Shown here: in pieces, positions 43,935-52,186 of the stretch | Numbering within the stretch: the stretch's first letter is position 1 | Layout: each line of letters starts with the position of its first letter | The notes under the pieces: model-generated | What the model saw: the letters and a program-made list of their open reading frames with translations, nothing else | What the model was told of the DNA's origin: nothing | The model's database searches: none | Translations under genes and position numbers: made by a program | Assembly (NCBI RefSeq): GCF_003285015.1 | Contig: NZ_QMFB01000010.1 | Coordinates: forward strand, 86,024 to 150,023 | From: Paenibacillus contaminans | GTDB taxonomy: Bacteria; Bacillota; Bacilli; Paenibacillales; NBRC-103111 | DNA: 64,000 nt | Direction of reading: 5' to 3'

Positions 43935-43997
43935 ATGAAAATCCGCAAACTTCAACAAATCAAAACAACTTGCTGGTGGTGCTGGTGGGGCAAGTAA
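43935..43997 (+). CDS. Candidate RiPP precursor: 20-residue peptide ending CWWCWWGK
   Basis: Too short for normal gene calling, but the ATG has an ideal ribosome site (AGGAGGTGAT at 43921-43930). The product is a basic leader-like start (MKIRKLQQIK), then TT and a C-terminal CWWCWWGK: four Trp and two Cys in 20 residues. The next coding gene is a PqqD-domain/M50-protease fusion, the type of enzyme that binds and cuts modified peptides. The codons TGC TGG TGG TGC TGG TGG could also act as an attenuator leader. I do not recognise the sequence. Confidence 0.7.
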   Translation: MKIRKLQQIKTTCWWCWWGK

Positions 43998-44011
43998 GAA
44001 GTCATGGGAAG

Positions 44012-44039
44012 AAGGGTGCCGGCTCAGGCATCCTTTTTC
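44012..44039 (+). terminator. Terminator or attenuator between the tiny peptide and the M50 gene
   Basis: AAGGGTGCC (44012-44020) pairs with GGCATCCTT (44027-44035, one G-T pair), followed by TTT. It starts 15 bases after the peptide stop codon. GCTGG in the peptide gene (43981-43985) could pair with CCGGC (44019-44023), an arrangement that would compete with it. Confidence 0.75.
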
Positions 44040-44040
44040 T

Positions 44041-44074
44041 ATTTATGTACGATAATCGCTATGTTTACATAAAT
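44041..44074 (+). promoter_or_regulatory. Inverted repeat, possible operator before the M50 gene
   Basis: ATTTATGTA (44041-44049) and TACATAAAT (44066-44074) are perfect 9-bp arms 16 bases apart, directly after the terminator T-run and 27 bases before the gene. Confidence 0.5.
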
Positions 44075-44100
44075 GATCAGTTACGGAACGGAGAGATCAC

Positions 44101-45291
44101 TTGGTTCAAGCGGCGCAATCGTCCATCAAGCTTTATCCTATGCAAATCCGCGAAGATGGAAATGTTTTCATCGTGGAAGACCGCGATACGGGCAGTTTTT
44201 TCGAGATGCCGCGCATCTGTATCGATGCGATCCGAATGATTGAGGAAGGCGTCGCTCAAGAAGAAATAGAAGCGGTTTTGCGGAATCGGTACCCCGATGA
44301 AGAAGTCGACATGCATCTGTTTCTCGAGCAACTGCTCGAATACGGCTTGGTTAAAGAAATGAACGGGATCGAAATCAAGCGAACCGGACTTCAAGCTGAT
44401 CGGAGCGGCTTCGCATGGATCCCGGTACCCTTTGCCAAACTATTTTTTAATCGTATGACGCGTATTTTGTTTCTCCTTATGTTTCTGGGTAACGTCTTAC
44501 TGCTGGCTGCTTTTCCGAAGCTGGTGCCGCATTATACCGACTGGTTCGTTTTCTCGTCCGTTACGGCTAATATGGCGCTTTGGATGGCGGTTTCCTTAGT
44601 TCTGCTGCTTCATCATGAGCTCGGCCATTTGCTTGCCGTTAGAGCGGAAGGGCTGAATGCGAGAGTCGGAATCGGGTACCGATTGATTCTGATCGTGATG
44701 GAAACGGAAATGACGGGAATATGGAGTCTGCCCAAAAAGAGACGATATATGCCGCTGCTCGCCGGCTTATGCTTCGATAATGCCGTCCTATTCGCGGCAC
44801 TTGTCATTAAGCTTCTCTTTCCGGATTTGCCGGGAACCGCATCGGGTTTGCTAGCGATCGTCATTTATACGCTTATACTAAACATGCTCTACCAAGGTTT
44901 GTTTTTCATGAAGACCGATTTGTATTACGTCGCCGAACAGCTGACAGGCAAAAATAATTTGCTCGAAAACAGCCGCGCCTGGTTAACCCGCTTCGTTCCG
45001 TTCATAAAGGCCCAAAAGGCTCCTGAGTTATTCCCCGGCGAGCTTAAGGCAGTACGATTGTACGCGTTATTTTATGTAGCCGGTCTCTTCGTCAGCGGAA
45101 TCATTGCCGCCTTTTATTTGCTTCCGCAGCTCTATACGGCAACCTCGAATGCACTTCGCCATTTGACGGAGCCGGCGGGGAGCGTCATTTTTTGGGACGG
45201 AGCGGCATTTCTTGCCCAGCTCTTGTTATTCGCAGGATTATACGTTTACGCTTTGAAGAAAGAGGGGCGTTCCAAGCGAGCTTTACAATAA
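44101..45291 (+). CDS. PqqD-like (RRE) / M50 metalloprotease fusion, probable peptide-maturation membrane protein
   Basis: A 396-residue protein. Residues 8-92 resemble PqqD, the RiPP recognition element (KLYPMQIREDGNVFIVEDRDTG ... FLEQLLEYGLVKEM). Then come transmembrane helices at about 120-140 and 150-170, the zinc motif HELGH at 172-176, further helices, and the third-ligand region FFMKTDLYYVAEQLTGK with Asp273. This is the plan of M50 proteases in peptide-antibiotic clusters, such as YydH. It starts at TTG 44101 with GGAG seven bases upstream. No radical-SAM, cyclase or ABC partner lies within this stretch. Confidence 0.82.
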   Translation: MVQAAQSSIKLYPMQIREDGNVFIVEDRDTGSFFEMPRICIDAIRMIEEGVAQEEIEAVLRNRYPDEEVDMHLFLEQLLEYGLVKEMNGIEIKRTGLQADRSGFAWIPVPFAKLFFNRMTRILFLLMFLGNVLLLAAFPKLVPHYTDWFVFSSVTANMALWMAVSLVLLLHHELGHLLAVRAEGLNARVGIGYRLILIVMETEMTGIWSLPKKRRYMPLLAGLCFDNAVLFAALVIKLLFPDLPGTASGLLAIVIYTLILNMLYQGLFFMKTDLYYVAEQLTGKNNLLENSRAWLTRFVPFIKAQKAPELFPGELKAVRLYALFYVAGLFVSGIIAAFYLLPQLYTATSNALRHLTEPAGSVIFWDGAAFLAQLLLFAGLYVYALKKEGRSKRALQ

Positions 45292-45358
45292 GCGTGACAT
45301 GGCATCCGACGTCGCCGTTTCGCCGATGCACCCCTTTCGTACGATATGAGCTATTCAA

Positions 45359-45404
45359 AAGAAAGACCTCCGACGCCCTGAAAAGGGTATGGGGGTCTTT
45401 TTAT
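45359..45404 (+). terminator. Intrinsic terminator after the M50 gene
   Basis: AAAGACC pairs with GGTCTTT, with an inner GCCC...GGGT stem; TTTAT follows. It also lies at the end of the convergent chemotaxis gene. Confidence 0.7.
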
Positions 45405-45416
45405 ATGCCGGCAAGC

Positions 45417-46940
45417 TTATCTGCTGCTATTATAGAGCGGCACGCCGGTCTTGCCTGTATTGTCACGATCGGCCAAGGCTTGCAAGCTGTTGATCAGCTG
45501 CTCGAGTTGGAGATAGCTTTCAACGATGTCGTTGATTTTGCTGTCCTGCGTTTCCATGCTTGCTGTAATTTCCTGTACGGAGGCCATGTTTTCCTCGGTA
45601 ATGCCGGCTATCGTCATCATTTCATCGGTTATCGTTCTATAGGCATGATCCATCTGCTTGGAAGAGCTGTGGAGCAGCGCTGACTGCCGTTCGGTAAGCG
45701 AGGCATTGCCGGTAACCTCCCGAATCATCGAGCCGACTTGAACGGCTGCCTCGCGGCTTCGGTTTACGGCGTCACGGCCAAGGAGCACCTGCTCCGAAAC
45801 TTCGGTTGTTTTCAACCGAATGCTTTCCAATATCGCGGTAATCTGCTCGGTGGACTGACGCGCGCCTTCGGCAAGCTTGCGGACTTCTCCGGAAACGACG
45901 GCAAAGCCTTTGCCGTGTTCGCCTGCCCGGGCCGCTTCGATAGCGGCATTCAGGGCCAGCAAGTTCGTTTGCGCGGATATCCCGTGTATCGTTTGCACGA
46001 TTTCGCCGATTTGCCGGTTTTGGTCATTCAGCTCGCCTACCAGCTCTACCGATGTGTAAATGATCGAGTGAAGCTGCTCGACCTGAGCGGATAATTTATC
46101 TACTTGTTCGCTGCCTGAGCTCGCGTGCAGCGAGGTTTCCACAGCGACGGCGCTCATTTGCGTCGAGCCGCCGACAACCGTTCCGACGACCTGATCGACG
46201 GCTTGTATCGATTCGCTGATCTCGCCGATGCTGCGCGTCTGGGTTTCGACGCTTGATGCGATTTCTGCGAACGTTTTGGTTACCTCCCGGGAAATGGAGC
46301 CTGCCGTCGTCACATTGCCCTTCAGCTTGGCGCTGAAATCATTAAGCTGATCGACAGCATGTTTTACATGCGAGAGCATCTCCTCCGCACGCTGCTTGGC
46401 CAGCCAAGCGGCCTCCTGCTTCTCGAGCACCTCCAGCTGCAGCTTCTCGCTGAACCGGCCTGCCGCAACGAGCGCAGCCATCGTCATGACCACATACAAA
46501 TTCGGAGTGAAGAAGCTCACCTCATCGAGAGGCGCAAACATGGCGTCATAATATTTCGGCACAAAAAAGAAAACGTTCGTCAGCGCGATTGCCGAAAAGC
46601 CGGAAAACAGAACGGCGCGATAGTTCATATACAGCATCGAGATCGCCATATTGAGATAAACGAGAAAATAGGTCGTCATTGCCGGACTTGAATCGACGAG
46701 AAGGAAGGTGAGCAAGGATAAAGAGAGCGAGATCAAATACATGATACGGTTTTCAAAAAGTCTGCGGTACGTCAGAACCGTCATAAGCACGCAAGTCGCA
46801 GTTCCGGCAACGATAAGCACGATAATGGCTTCAATCGGAACGGCGGTTATGATGTCGACTACAAGACCTAGTACTAGCAATGCCCATACGATATTGACAA
46901 GCAATTTGTTGCGTTTGAACATAATGTCGGAGCGGTTCAT
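45417..46940 (-). CDS. Methyl-accepting chemotaxis protein
   Basis: A 507-residue receptor. Five or six membrane helices occupy residues 10-170, with no large extracytoplasmic sensor, so it may sense a signal within or at the membrane. A cytoplasmic coiled-coil signalling domain follows. Its hairpin tip is GISAQTNLLALNAAIEAARAGEHGKGFAVVSGEVRKLAE. It relays to CheA/CheW. GGGGAC precedes the ATG. It stands alone, away from other chemotaxis genes in the window. Confidence 0.93.
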   Translation of the reverse strand: MNRSDIMFKRNKLLVNIVWALLVLGLVVDIITAVPIEAIIVLIVAGTATCVLMTVLTYRRLFENRIMYLISLSLSLLTFLLVDSSPAMTTYFLVYLNMAISMLYMNYRAVLFSGFSAIALTNVFFFVPKYYDAMFAPLDEVSFFTPNLYVVMTMAALVAAGRFSEKLQLEVLEKQEAAWLAKQRAEEMLSHVKHAVDQLNDFSAKLKGNVTTAGSISREVTKTFAEIASSVETQTRSIGEISESIQAVDQVVGTVVGGSTQMSAVAVETSLHASSGSEQVDKLSAQVEQLHSIIYTSVELVGELNDQNRQIGEIVQTIHGISAQTNLLALNAAIEAARAGEHGKGFAVVSGEVRKLAEGARQSTEQITAILESIRLKTTEVSEQVLLGRDAVNRSREAAVQVGSMIREVTGNASLTERQSALLHSSSKQMDHAYRTITDEMMTIAGITEENMASVQEITASMETQDSKINDIVESYLQLEQLINSLQALADRDNTGKTGVPLYNSSR

Positions 46941-47128
46941 GACTGTCCCCCTATAGGCGCGATTCGGTACATTTTTCCTTCTATAATATCATGCATCCCG
47001 GCGCTTGTAATGCGAAAGTTGGATATATATGTCGAAATATGCCGTCGAAACCGTGACGTTTATCCCTATGCCGGAACGGGCATACAGATAAGAGTTTGAA
47101 TCACTCCTGGTGAAATGAGGTGCTTGGC

Positions 47129-47836
47129 TTGAGAACGCTTGTCATTATCCCCGCCTATAACGAACAGAACAGCATAGAGCAAGTCATTTACGGCGTGAAA
47201 ACGGCGCATCCTCATATCGATATCGTTGTCGTCAACGACGGTTCGACCGATTCGACAGCCGAGCATGCCAAGCGGACCGGTCTCGCGACCGTTATCGAGC
47301 TGCCGATTAATCTCGGCATCGGCGGCGCCATGCAAACCGGATATAGGTACGCTTACCGTAACGGTTATGACATCGCGGTGCAAATCGACGGCGACGGCCA
47401 GCATGATCCCGGAGAGTTAAACGAGATCGTGCAAGAGGTAATGGCCGGCAGATGCGATTGCTGCATCGGTTCGCGGTTTTTACGCAAAACGGCATACAAG
47501 AGCAGCTTATCCAGGCGCTTCGGCATTTTTTTCTTTTCCTGGATGGTGCAGTGGATGACCGGAATAAGGGTAACCGATCCGACCTCCGGCTTCCGGGCGG
47601 TAAACCGGACCGTTATCGGCATTTTTGCGGAGGAATATCCGGATGACTATCCCGAAGTCGAAGCGGTCGTTATGCTGGCGCGCAGAAGGCTGGCTATCGC
47701 CGAAATGTCCGTGCTGATGCATCGCCGTACAGCCGGGCGTTCGTCCATCACGCCGTGGAAGTCGCTCTATTACATGCTTAAAGTGTCGCTGGCCGTTATC
47801 ATGACGAGGCTGCGAGGTTCGGGAGATTTACGATGA
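47129..47836 (+). CDS. Family 2 glycosyltransferase (dolichol-phosphate-mannose-synthase-like)
   Basis: A 235-residue GT2 enzyme without membrane segments: LVIIPAYNEQNSIEQVI, IVVVNDGSTDST and the DGDGQHDP metal-binding motif are all present. The family loads sugars onto polyprenyl phosphate. TTG 47129 has GAGGTG six bases before and is preferred to GTG 47120. It overlaps DUF2304 at ATGA, and a GT39 enzyme follows. Together they suggest transfer of lipid-linked sugar to surface molecules. Confidence 0.9.
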   Translation: MRTLVIIPAYNEQNSIEQVIYGVKTAHPHIDIVVVNDGSTDSTAEHAKRTGLATVIELPINLGIGGAMQTGYRYAYRNGYDIAVQIDGDGQHDPGELNEIVQEVMAGRCDCCIGSRFLRKTAYKSSLSRRFGIFFFSWMVQWMTGIRVTDPTSGFRAVNRTVIGIFAEEYPDDYPEVEAVVMLARRRLAIAEMSVLMHRRTAGRSSITPWKSLYYMLKVSLAVIMTRLRGSGDLR

Positions 47837-48195
47837 ATATATACTCGGTATCGATCGTATTTTGTTTGGCATTCGTTTTCATCACCGTAGAGCTCATTCG
47901 CCGGCAAAAAATTGCGGAGCGATATGCGCTGCTGTGGCTGAGCCTCGGACTCGTTATGGTGCTGCTCAGTCTGTTTCCCAAGCTGCTGCAGACCGTCGCC
48001 GAGCTGCTTGGCATTTTTTATGCGCCTTCGCTGCTTTTTTTGATCGGTTCAGCATTTGCGCTGCTGCTGATCATGCATGTGACAATGGTCATTTCCAGGC
48101 TCCACCGCAAGGTAACCCGGCTTATTCAGGAGCTGGCTCTATTAAAAGCCGCACTGGGGGACGACCGGGACGGCCGTTCCGATCGTAATTCTTGA
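47833..48195 (+). CDS. DUF2304 small membrane protein
   Basis: A 120-residue protein with three membrane helices (about 2-20, 30-50 and 65-90) and the YALLWLSLGLVMVLLSLFP block typical of DUF2304. Members usually accompany DPM1-like GT2 enzymes, probably as membrane partners. It shares four bases with the GT2 gene. Confidence 0.82.
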   Translation: MNIYSVSIVFCLAFVFITVELIRRQKIAERYALLWLSLGLVMVLLSLFPKLLQTVAELLGIFYAPSLLFLIGSAFALLLIMHVTMVISRLHRKVTRLIQELALLKAALGDDRDGRSDRNS

Positions 48196-48245
48196 AATAC
48201 TAGAATATCAATGCTTCGTCTATCAGGCGTTTATTTTTGGAAGGG

Positions 48246-48320
48246 AAACGCGCCTTTCTTTAGCTTAAACTTACGAAGTCGCTCTCTTAGAAAGCGTTTA
48301 GGACGGCGAGGCGGTTTATC
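48246..48320 (+). repeat. Dispersed repeat family B, copy 2
   Basis: It aligns with 31691-31767 over about 75 bases, with strongest identity in AAACGCGC and GAAAGCGTTT(A/G)GGACGGCGA. It lies between DUF2304 and the GT39 gene, ending 20 bases before the latter's start. Its internal palindrome is degraded compared with copy 1. Confidence 0.6.
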
Positions 48321-48340
48321 CTTGACTTTGGAGGAAATCA

Positions 48341-49564
48341 ATGAAACATTCCTTTCACGATCGTTTCGCGATCGGAATCATTTTGGCGTTCGCTTGCCTG
48401 TTAAGGCTTCATTACGTGCTCAACGCTTATCACGAACCGCTTGTTTGGGACCAGCTTGAATATACGAAATTGGCTATACAGCTTTTGGAGAAAGGCATAT
48501 ACGCCTATCGCGATACGGAGCCGAATACGCTTGTTACGCCCGGGCTGCCGATGCTGCTGACAGCTGTATACGGCATCGTCGGCTATGATCCGATTGAGCC
48601 GGCTCTGACCGTGATCAGGGTGCTGCAATGCTTTATTTGCTTGCCGGCGATCCTGTTTATTTATTTGACCGGCGCAAGGCTGTTTCAACCGGCCGTCGGC
48701 TTGCTGGCCGCATGTTTTGCAGCCGTATACCCGTCTTATGTATGGTCGACGGCGCTCATCTTGACGGAGGTCCCTTTCTTGAGCTGTTTGACGGCGCTTG
48801 TTTATATGCAGGTGAGGATCATTCAGGACAACCGGAGGAGGGATCATCTATGGTTCGGTCTGCTGCTCGGCATAACGGTGCTGATCAGGCCGAATGTGCT
48901 GCCGTTAGCCGTAGTCCCTTATTTGTTTCTGTGGTTTTCCGGCAATCGAAGGCGAATGTTCGTTTTCGTGCTTCAGGCGGCGGCCATGTTCGCGTTTGTT
49001 TTGCTTCCGTGGTGGGTGCGCAATTGGATGACGTTTCACAGCTTTATATTTATCGCCAAGGGAGAAGCGGGAAATCCTTTCCTGGGTGGGACGGATCCGT
49101 ACTTTCGGGGGACGATCGACTGGTCGCAAATCGACGAAAGCGATCAATTGGCTGAAGGAATGCGCCGAATCAAGCAGGGACTGATCGAGCAGCCCCTGCT
49201 GTGGATGAAATGGATGACAATCGGCAAGTTTACGTATTTTTTCCGCACGCTCTGGGTCGGTCCATATCCGTTTTATGTACCCGACTGGTACTATTACGTG
49301 CTGAACAAGCTGCATTTTTTCATTGTGTATACAGGATTGACGCTTCTGGCGGTTATGGGAACGCGAAGCCGCGAGTACGCGTTTCTTGCCGTATCGTTCG
49401 CGATCGTATGCGGCGTTCATCTGCTGTTCATCCCGGTCGACAGGTACGCATACGGCATGCTGCCTTTCCTGATGCTGGGAACCGCCCATGCTGCCGTAGT
49501 TTTGCTCCGGTTTCTTTTCGGCAAAATACTGCTCGTGAGACTGCTTGCCAAACGATTCGGCTGA
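48341..49564 (+). CDS. GT39-type membrane glycosyltransferase
   Basis: A 407-residue polytopic protein with about ten hydrophobic segments. WDQLEYTKLAIQLLEKGIYAYR near residue 36 contains the catalytic Asp/Glu pair of the ArnT/PMT (GT-C) superfamily, and IDRYAYG-like VDRYAYGMLPFLML appears near the end. Such enzymes use polyprenyl-phosphate sugars, the product type of the GT2 upstream. GGAGG precedes the ATG. Confidence 0.83.
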   Translation: MKHSFHDRFAIGIILAFACLLRLHYVLNAYHEPLVWDQLEYTKLAIQLLEKGIYAYRDTEPNTLVTPGLPMLLTAVYGIVGYDPIEPALTVIRVLQCFICLPAILFIYLTGARLFQPAVGLLAACFAAVYPSYVWSTALILTEVPFLSCLTALVYMQVRIIQDNRRRDHLWFGLLLGITVLIRPNVLPLAVVPYLFLWFSGNRRRMFVFVLQAAAMFAFVLLPWWVRNWMTFHSFIFIAKGEAGNPFLGGTDPYFRGTIDWSQIDESDQLAEGMRRIKQGLIEQPLLWMKWMTIGKFTYFFRTLWVGPYPFYVPDWYYYVLNKLHFFIVYTGLTLLAVMGTRSREYAFLAVSFAIVCGVHLLFIPVDRYAYGMLPFLMLGTAHAAVVLLRFLFGKILLVRLLAKRFG

Positions 49565-49572
49565 GCCGGTCG

Positions 49573-49986
49573 TTAAGCTTCCTTCAGCAGTTGTCCGGCG
49601 CAGTATTCGATAATATCGCTCCGGCGAACGATGCCAATAAAATTGTTCGAATCGTCGATGACGGGCACGAAGTTTTGCGCTTTAACCAGGCTGATGAGGT
49701 CTTCCATTTTGGCGTCGATCCTCACCGGCTTGTTTTTCATGCGAAGGGGAATCTCCTCCAGGCTGTGGCGATGCGCGTTTTCGAAGCCAATTTCTTCATT
49801 GTTGTTTTTGAGAAACCAAAGGAGGTCTCCTTCGGTTACCGTCCCGAAATACGAGCCGTCCTGATTCAAGATCGGAACCGCGGTATAACGGTGATATTCC
49901 ATGCGTTCAAGCGCCTGACGGAGCGTGGATTGCGGGGTCAAACAGATGACCTCTTGCTTCGGAAACAGGAAAAAAGCGATGTTCAT
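49573..49986 (-). CDS. CBS-domain pair protein
   Basis: A 137-residue protein made of two CBS motifs (LTPQSTLRQALERMEYHRYTAVPILNQDGSYFGTVTEGDLLWFL and IDAKMEDLISLVKAQNFVPVIDDSNNFIGIVRRSDIIEYC), a stand-alone adenosine-nucleotide sensor of unknown partner. AAAGGAG lies ten bases before the ATG. It is convergent with the GT39 gene, nine bases apart. Confidence 0.9.
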   Translation of the reverse strand: MNIAFFLFPKQEVICLTPQSTLRQALERMEYHRYTAVPILNQDGSYFGTVTEGDLLWFLKNNNEEIGFENAHRHSLEEIPLRMKNKPVRIDAKMEDLISLVKAQNFVPVIDDSNNFIGIVRRSDIIEYCAGQLLKEA

Positions 49987-50092
49987 GTTGCACGAACTCC
50001 TTTGTCGCGATATTGTTAAAGGATGCTTCTAGGCTTATAAGGAAACGGAATACGGCAAAATGCAAGTGTAACCGAAAAGGCAGGGACAGTCC

Positions 50093-50530
50093 ATGGAGAT
50101 CATTACCGTATCGAACCCAAGCGAGCTTGACGAATGCCTCCGAATACGATTAGAGGTATTCGTAAGGGAACAGCATGTTCCCGCGGATGAAGAAATCGAT
50201 TCTTTCGACGCGTCTTATGACGCTTGCCGTCATATCTTACTACGAAACGGCGGAACGGCGGTTGCGACCGGCAGATGGCGCAAGTATGAGGACAAGGCGG
50301 CCAAGCTGCAGCGCATCGCCGTGCTGTCCGCTTATAGAGGCGGCGGTTTCGGCAAAGCGGTTATCGATGCCCTCGAAAACGATGCGAAGGCGGCAGGTAT
50401 GGAGTACGCCGTTCTGGACGCGCAGTGTCAGGCTGAAGCCTTCTACCGCAAGCTCGGATACGAAACCGTGTCCGAGAAGCCGTTCCTCGATGCGGGGATT
50501 TGGCATGTCCGGATGAAAAAGCCGCTTTAG
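50093..50530 (+). CDS. GNAT family N-acetyltransferase
   Basis: A 145-residue acetyl-CoA-dependent acetyltransferase with ElaA/YjcF character: LRIRLEVFVREQHVPADEEIDSFD near the N-terminus, the acetyl-CoA-binding KLQRIAVLSAYRGGGFGKAVI, and LDAQCQAEAFYRKLGYETVSE. The acceptor is unknown. It may be co-transcribed with the DUF3892 gene. Confidence 0.9.
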   Translation: MEIITVSNPSELDECLRIRLEVFVREQHVPADEEIDSFDASYDACRHILLRNGGTAVATGRWRKYEDKAAKLQRIAVLSAYRGGGFGKAVIDALENDAKAAGMEYAVLDAQCQAEAFYRKLGYETVSEKPFLDAGIWHVRMKKPL

Positions 50531-50588
50531 CGATGCCGGATGCATGATTTCGCCTGAAATGGATACGCTAACCGAAAGGAGCGTGATC

Positions 50589-50831
50589 ATGATGGAACCG
50601 AATCAAACGAGAGAATCCTTCGTTGCCGTCCAGAAAAACGGCGACGGGGACATCACCGCCTTCCAGACCTCTTCGGGACGCACCCTCAATTATGAAGAGG
50701 CGCTTCAGGAAGTGCAGGGAGGCGCCATCCAGGGCGTCAATGCCTTCAAAGGCAGAGACGGGGAAACGTATATCCGCGGCGATGCGGACGGCGACCCCAG
50801 CAACAACTTGGACAATCTTCCTACGTTCTGA
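50589..50831 (+). CDS. DUF3892 family small protein
   Basis: An 80-residue protein with the family pattern VAVQKNGDGDITAFQTSSGRTLNYEEALQEVQGGAIQGVNAFKGRDGETYIRGDADGDPSNNLDNLPTF. Its function is unknown. The ATG at 50589 has AAAGGAG seven bases upstream; another ATG follows immediately. Confidence 0.85.
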   Translation: MMEPNQTRESFVAVQKNGDGDITAFQTSSGRTLNYEEALQEVQGGAIQGVNAFKGRDGETYIRGDADGDPSNNLDNLPTF

Positions 50832-50846
50832 ACAGGCTTCGCCAGA

Positions 50847-50888
50847 AAGAACCCCCGGTCTTTGCGCCTATGCAAAGCGGGGGTTCTT
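50847..50888 (+). terminator. Intrinsic terminator after DUF3892
   Basis: AAGAACCCCC pairs perfectly with GGGGGTTCTT, with an inner CTTTGC/GCAAAG stem. It may serve both strands. Confidence 0.75.
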
Positions 50889-50923
50889 CGACGTGATCGG
50901 GCCGAAACGATACGAGAATTCGG

Positions 50924-51670
50924 TTATCCCCTTGAAAACCGGTAAGTTTCATGCTGCCGGATAAACGTCATGCTGCCTGTACGCCCGATGAACGATTCCA
51001 TATCATCGTCATAATGCATGAGGTAAGTCATCCGCTGAAGATCCTCGGGAAGCGTCAGCAAGCTTTCCAGGGTCGCATGCACGAAGCCGGGCGGATGCAG
51101 CTGGCATTCATGCATAATATGACGGCATCCGCGGTCGCGCAGCCGCTCAAGCGTACCTATGTCAAGGATGCTGTCGGAGCTGTAATAAAGATACCCGTTC
51201 ATAAATACGCCGTAGCTGGGCTTTCCCGGTATATGGACGGTCGGGACGAGCTCCAGGACGAAACCGTCGCAAATTTGGACGGGACTTCGCTCGTAGACGG
51301 GAACGACGTTAAAATAGTCGCTTAACGCCATAATATTGTCGTTTTTATTCTCGAGCGTTCCCTTCAGCGAGTTTTCCCAGATCGTATCGATTAGCGATTC
51401 GGGCAAAAAGAGCGACAGCTTCTTCTTGGCATTGTACATCGAACGGAATGCAATTTCCTCCAGTCCGCCGATATGGTCTGCATGAAGATGGGAAATGAAT
51501 ATGCCGTCGACCGATTCCAGATCGATATTCAGCTGATGCAGCGCTTTTGGAGCCGTATGCCCGCAATCCAGCATCAAATTGAAGCCGTTGCAGGTCACTA
51601 AGGCGTTATTGTTATAATACGTTTTGGCAAAGGCGCTGCCTGTGCCCAACATGACGAGCGATATGTCCAT
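50924..51670 (-). CDS. Metallo-beta-lactamase-fold hydrolase (RNase Z / YhfI-like)
   Basis: A 248-residue MBL-fold enzyme: SHLHADHIGG near residue 60 supplies the metal ligands, VMLGTGSAF marks the RNase Z-like N-terminus, and YSSDSILD and MHECQLH supply later ligands. The substrate cannot be told from sequence; the tRNase Z exosite is not visible. GGAGG lies six bases before the ATG. Confidence 0.85.
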   Translation of the reverse strand: MDISLVMLGTGSAFAKTYYNNNALVTCNGFNLMLDCGHTAPKALHQLNIDLESVDGIFISHLHADHIGGLEEIAFRSMYNAKKKLSLFLPESLIDTIWENSLKGTLENKNDNIMALSDYFNVVPVYERSPVQICDGFVLELVPTVHIPGKPSYGVFMNGYLYYSSDSILDIGTLERLRDRGCRHIMHECQLHPPGFVHATLESLLTLPEDLQRMTYLMHYDDDMESFIGRTGSMTFIRQHETYRFSRG

Positions 51671-51869
51671 GTAGTTCCTCCCGCATTTATGAACAGGAAA
51701 ATTGGCAACTCTCTACTAATTTATCATTATCTATCGCAAAACGAAAGGAAATGTTGTGAAAATAGGCGCTTGACAAACCTATCGTCTTTCTGCAGTTACG
51801 TACCTTTTGGGCTTTCTTTACATATCGTATTGGTACGAAGACGTATTCGCGGAAAGGCGGAGCATGGTC

Positions 51870-52076
51870 ATGAGCAAATCGAAAGCAGGCAAGAAGAAAG
51901 AAATTTCGTCGATTGACCGTAATAAATTCAATATGAAGATTGTAACTTCGGATACGTGCGAAGCGTGCAAGCAGCGCTGCTCCAGAGGAATACGCTATAT
52001 GGAACGGATGCGGATGCCGGGAGCGATCGGGAACGGCGTGCCCTGCGTATTGACCAAGGGTAAAGCTTACAAATAA
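51870..52076 (+). CDS. Small Cys-containing basic protein, unknown function
   Basis: A 68-residue soluble protein. The N-terminus is Lys-rich (SKSKAGKKKE), and the centre holds CEACKQRCSRG with a fourth Cys in GVPCVLTK. The spacing could bind zinc or an Fe-S cluster. ATG 51870 has GGCGGAG upstream; an ATG two codons earlier is too close to it. No family recognised. Confidence 0.65.
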   Translation: MSKSKAGKKKEISSIDRNKFNMKIVTSDTCEACKQRCSRGIRYMERMRMPGAIGNGVPCVLTKGKAYK

Positions 52077-52186
52077 AGAAATTAAAAGCTTTTCGGAACG
52101 ATTTAGGCAGGAATTCCAACAATTTCAGTCGAATTAAGATACTGAAGTGTAGAAACTGTCGGATCTTCCGGGGAGGGTTAGAGAGC

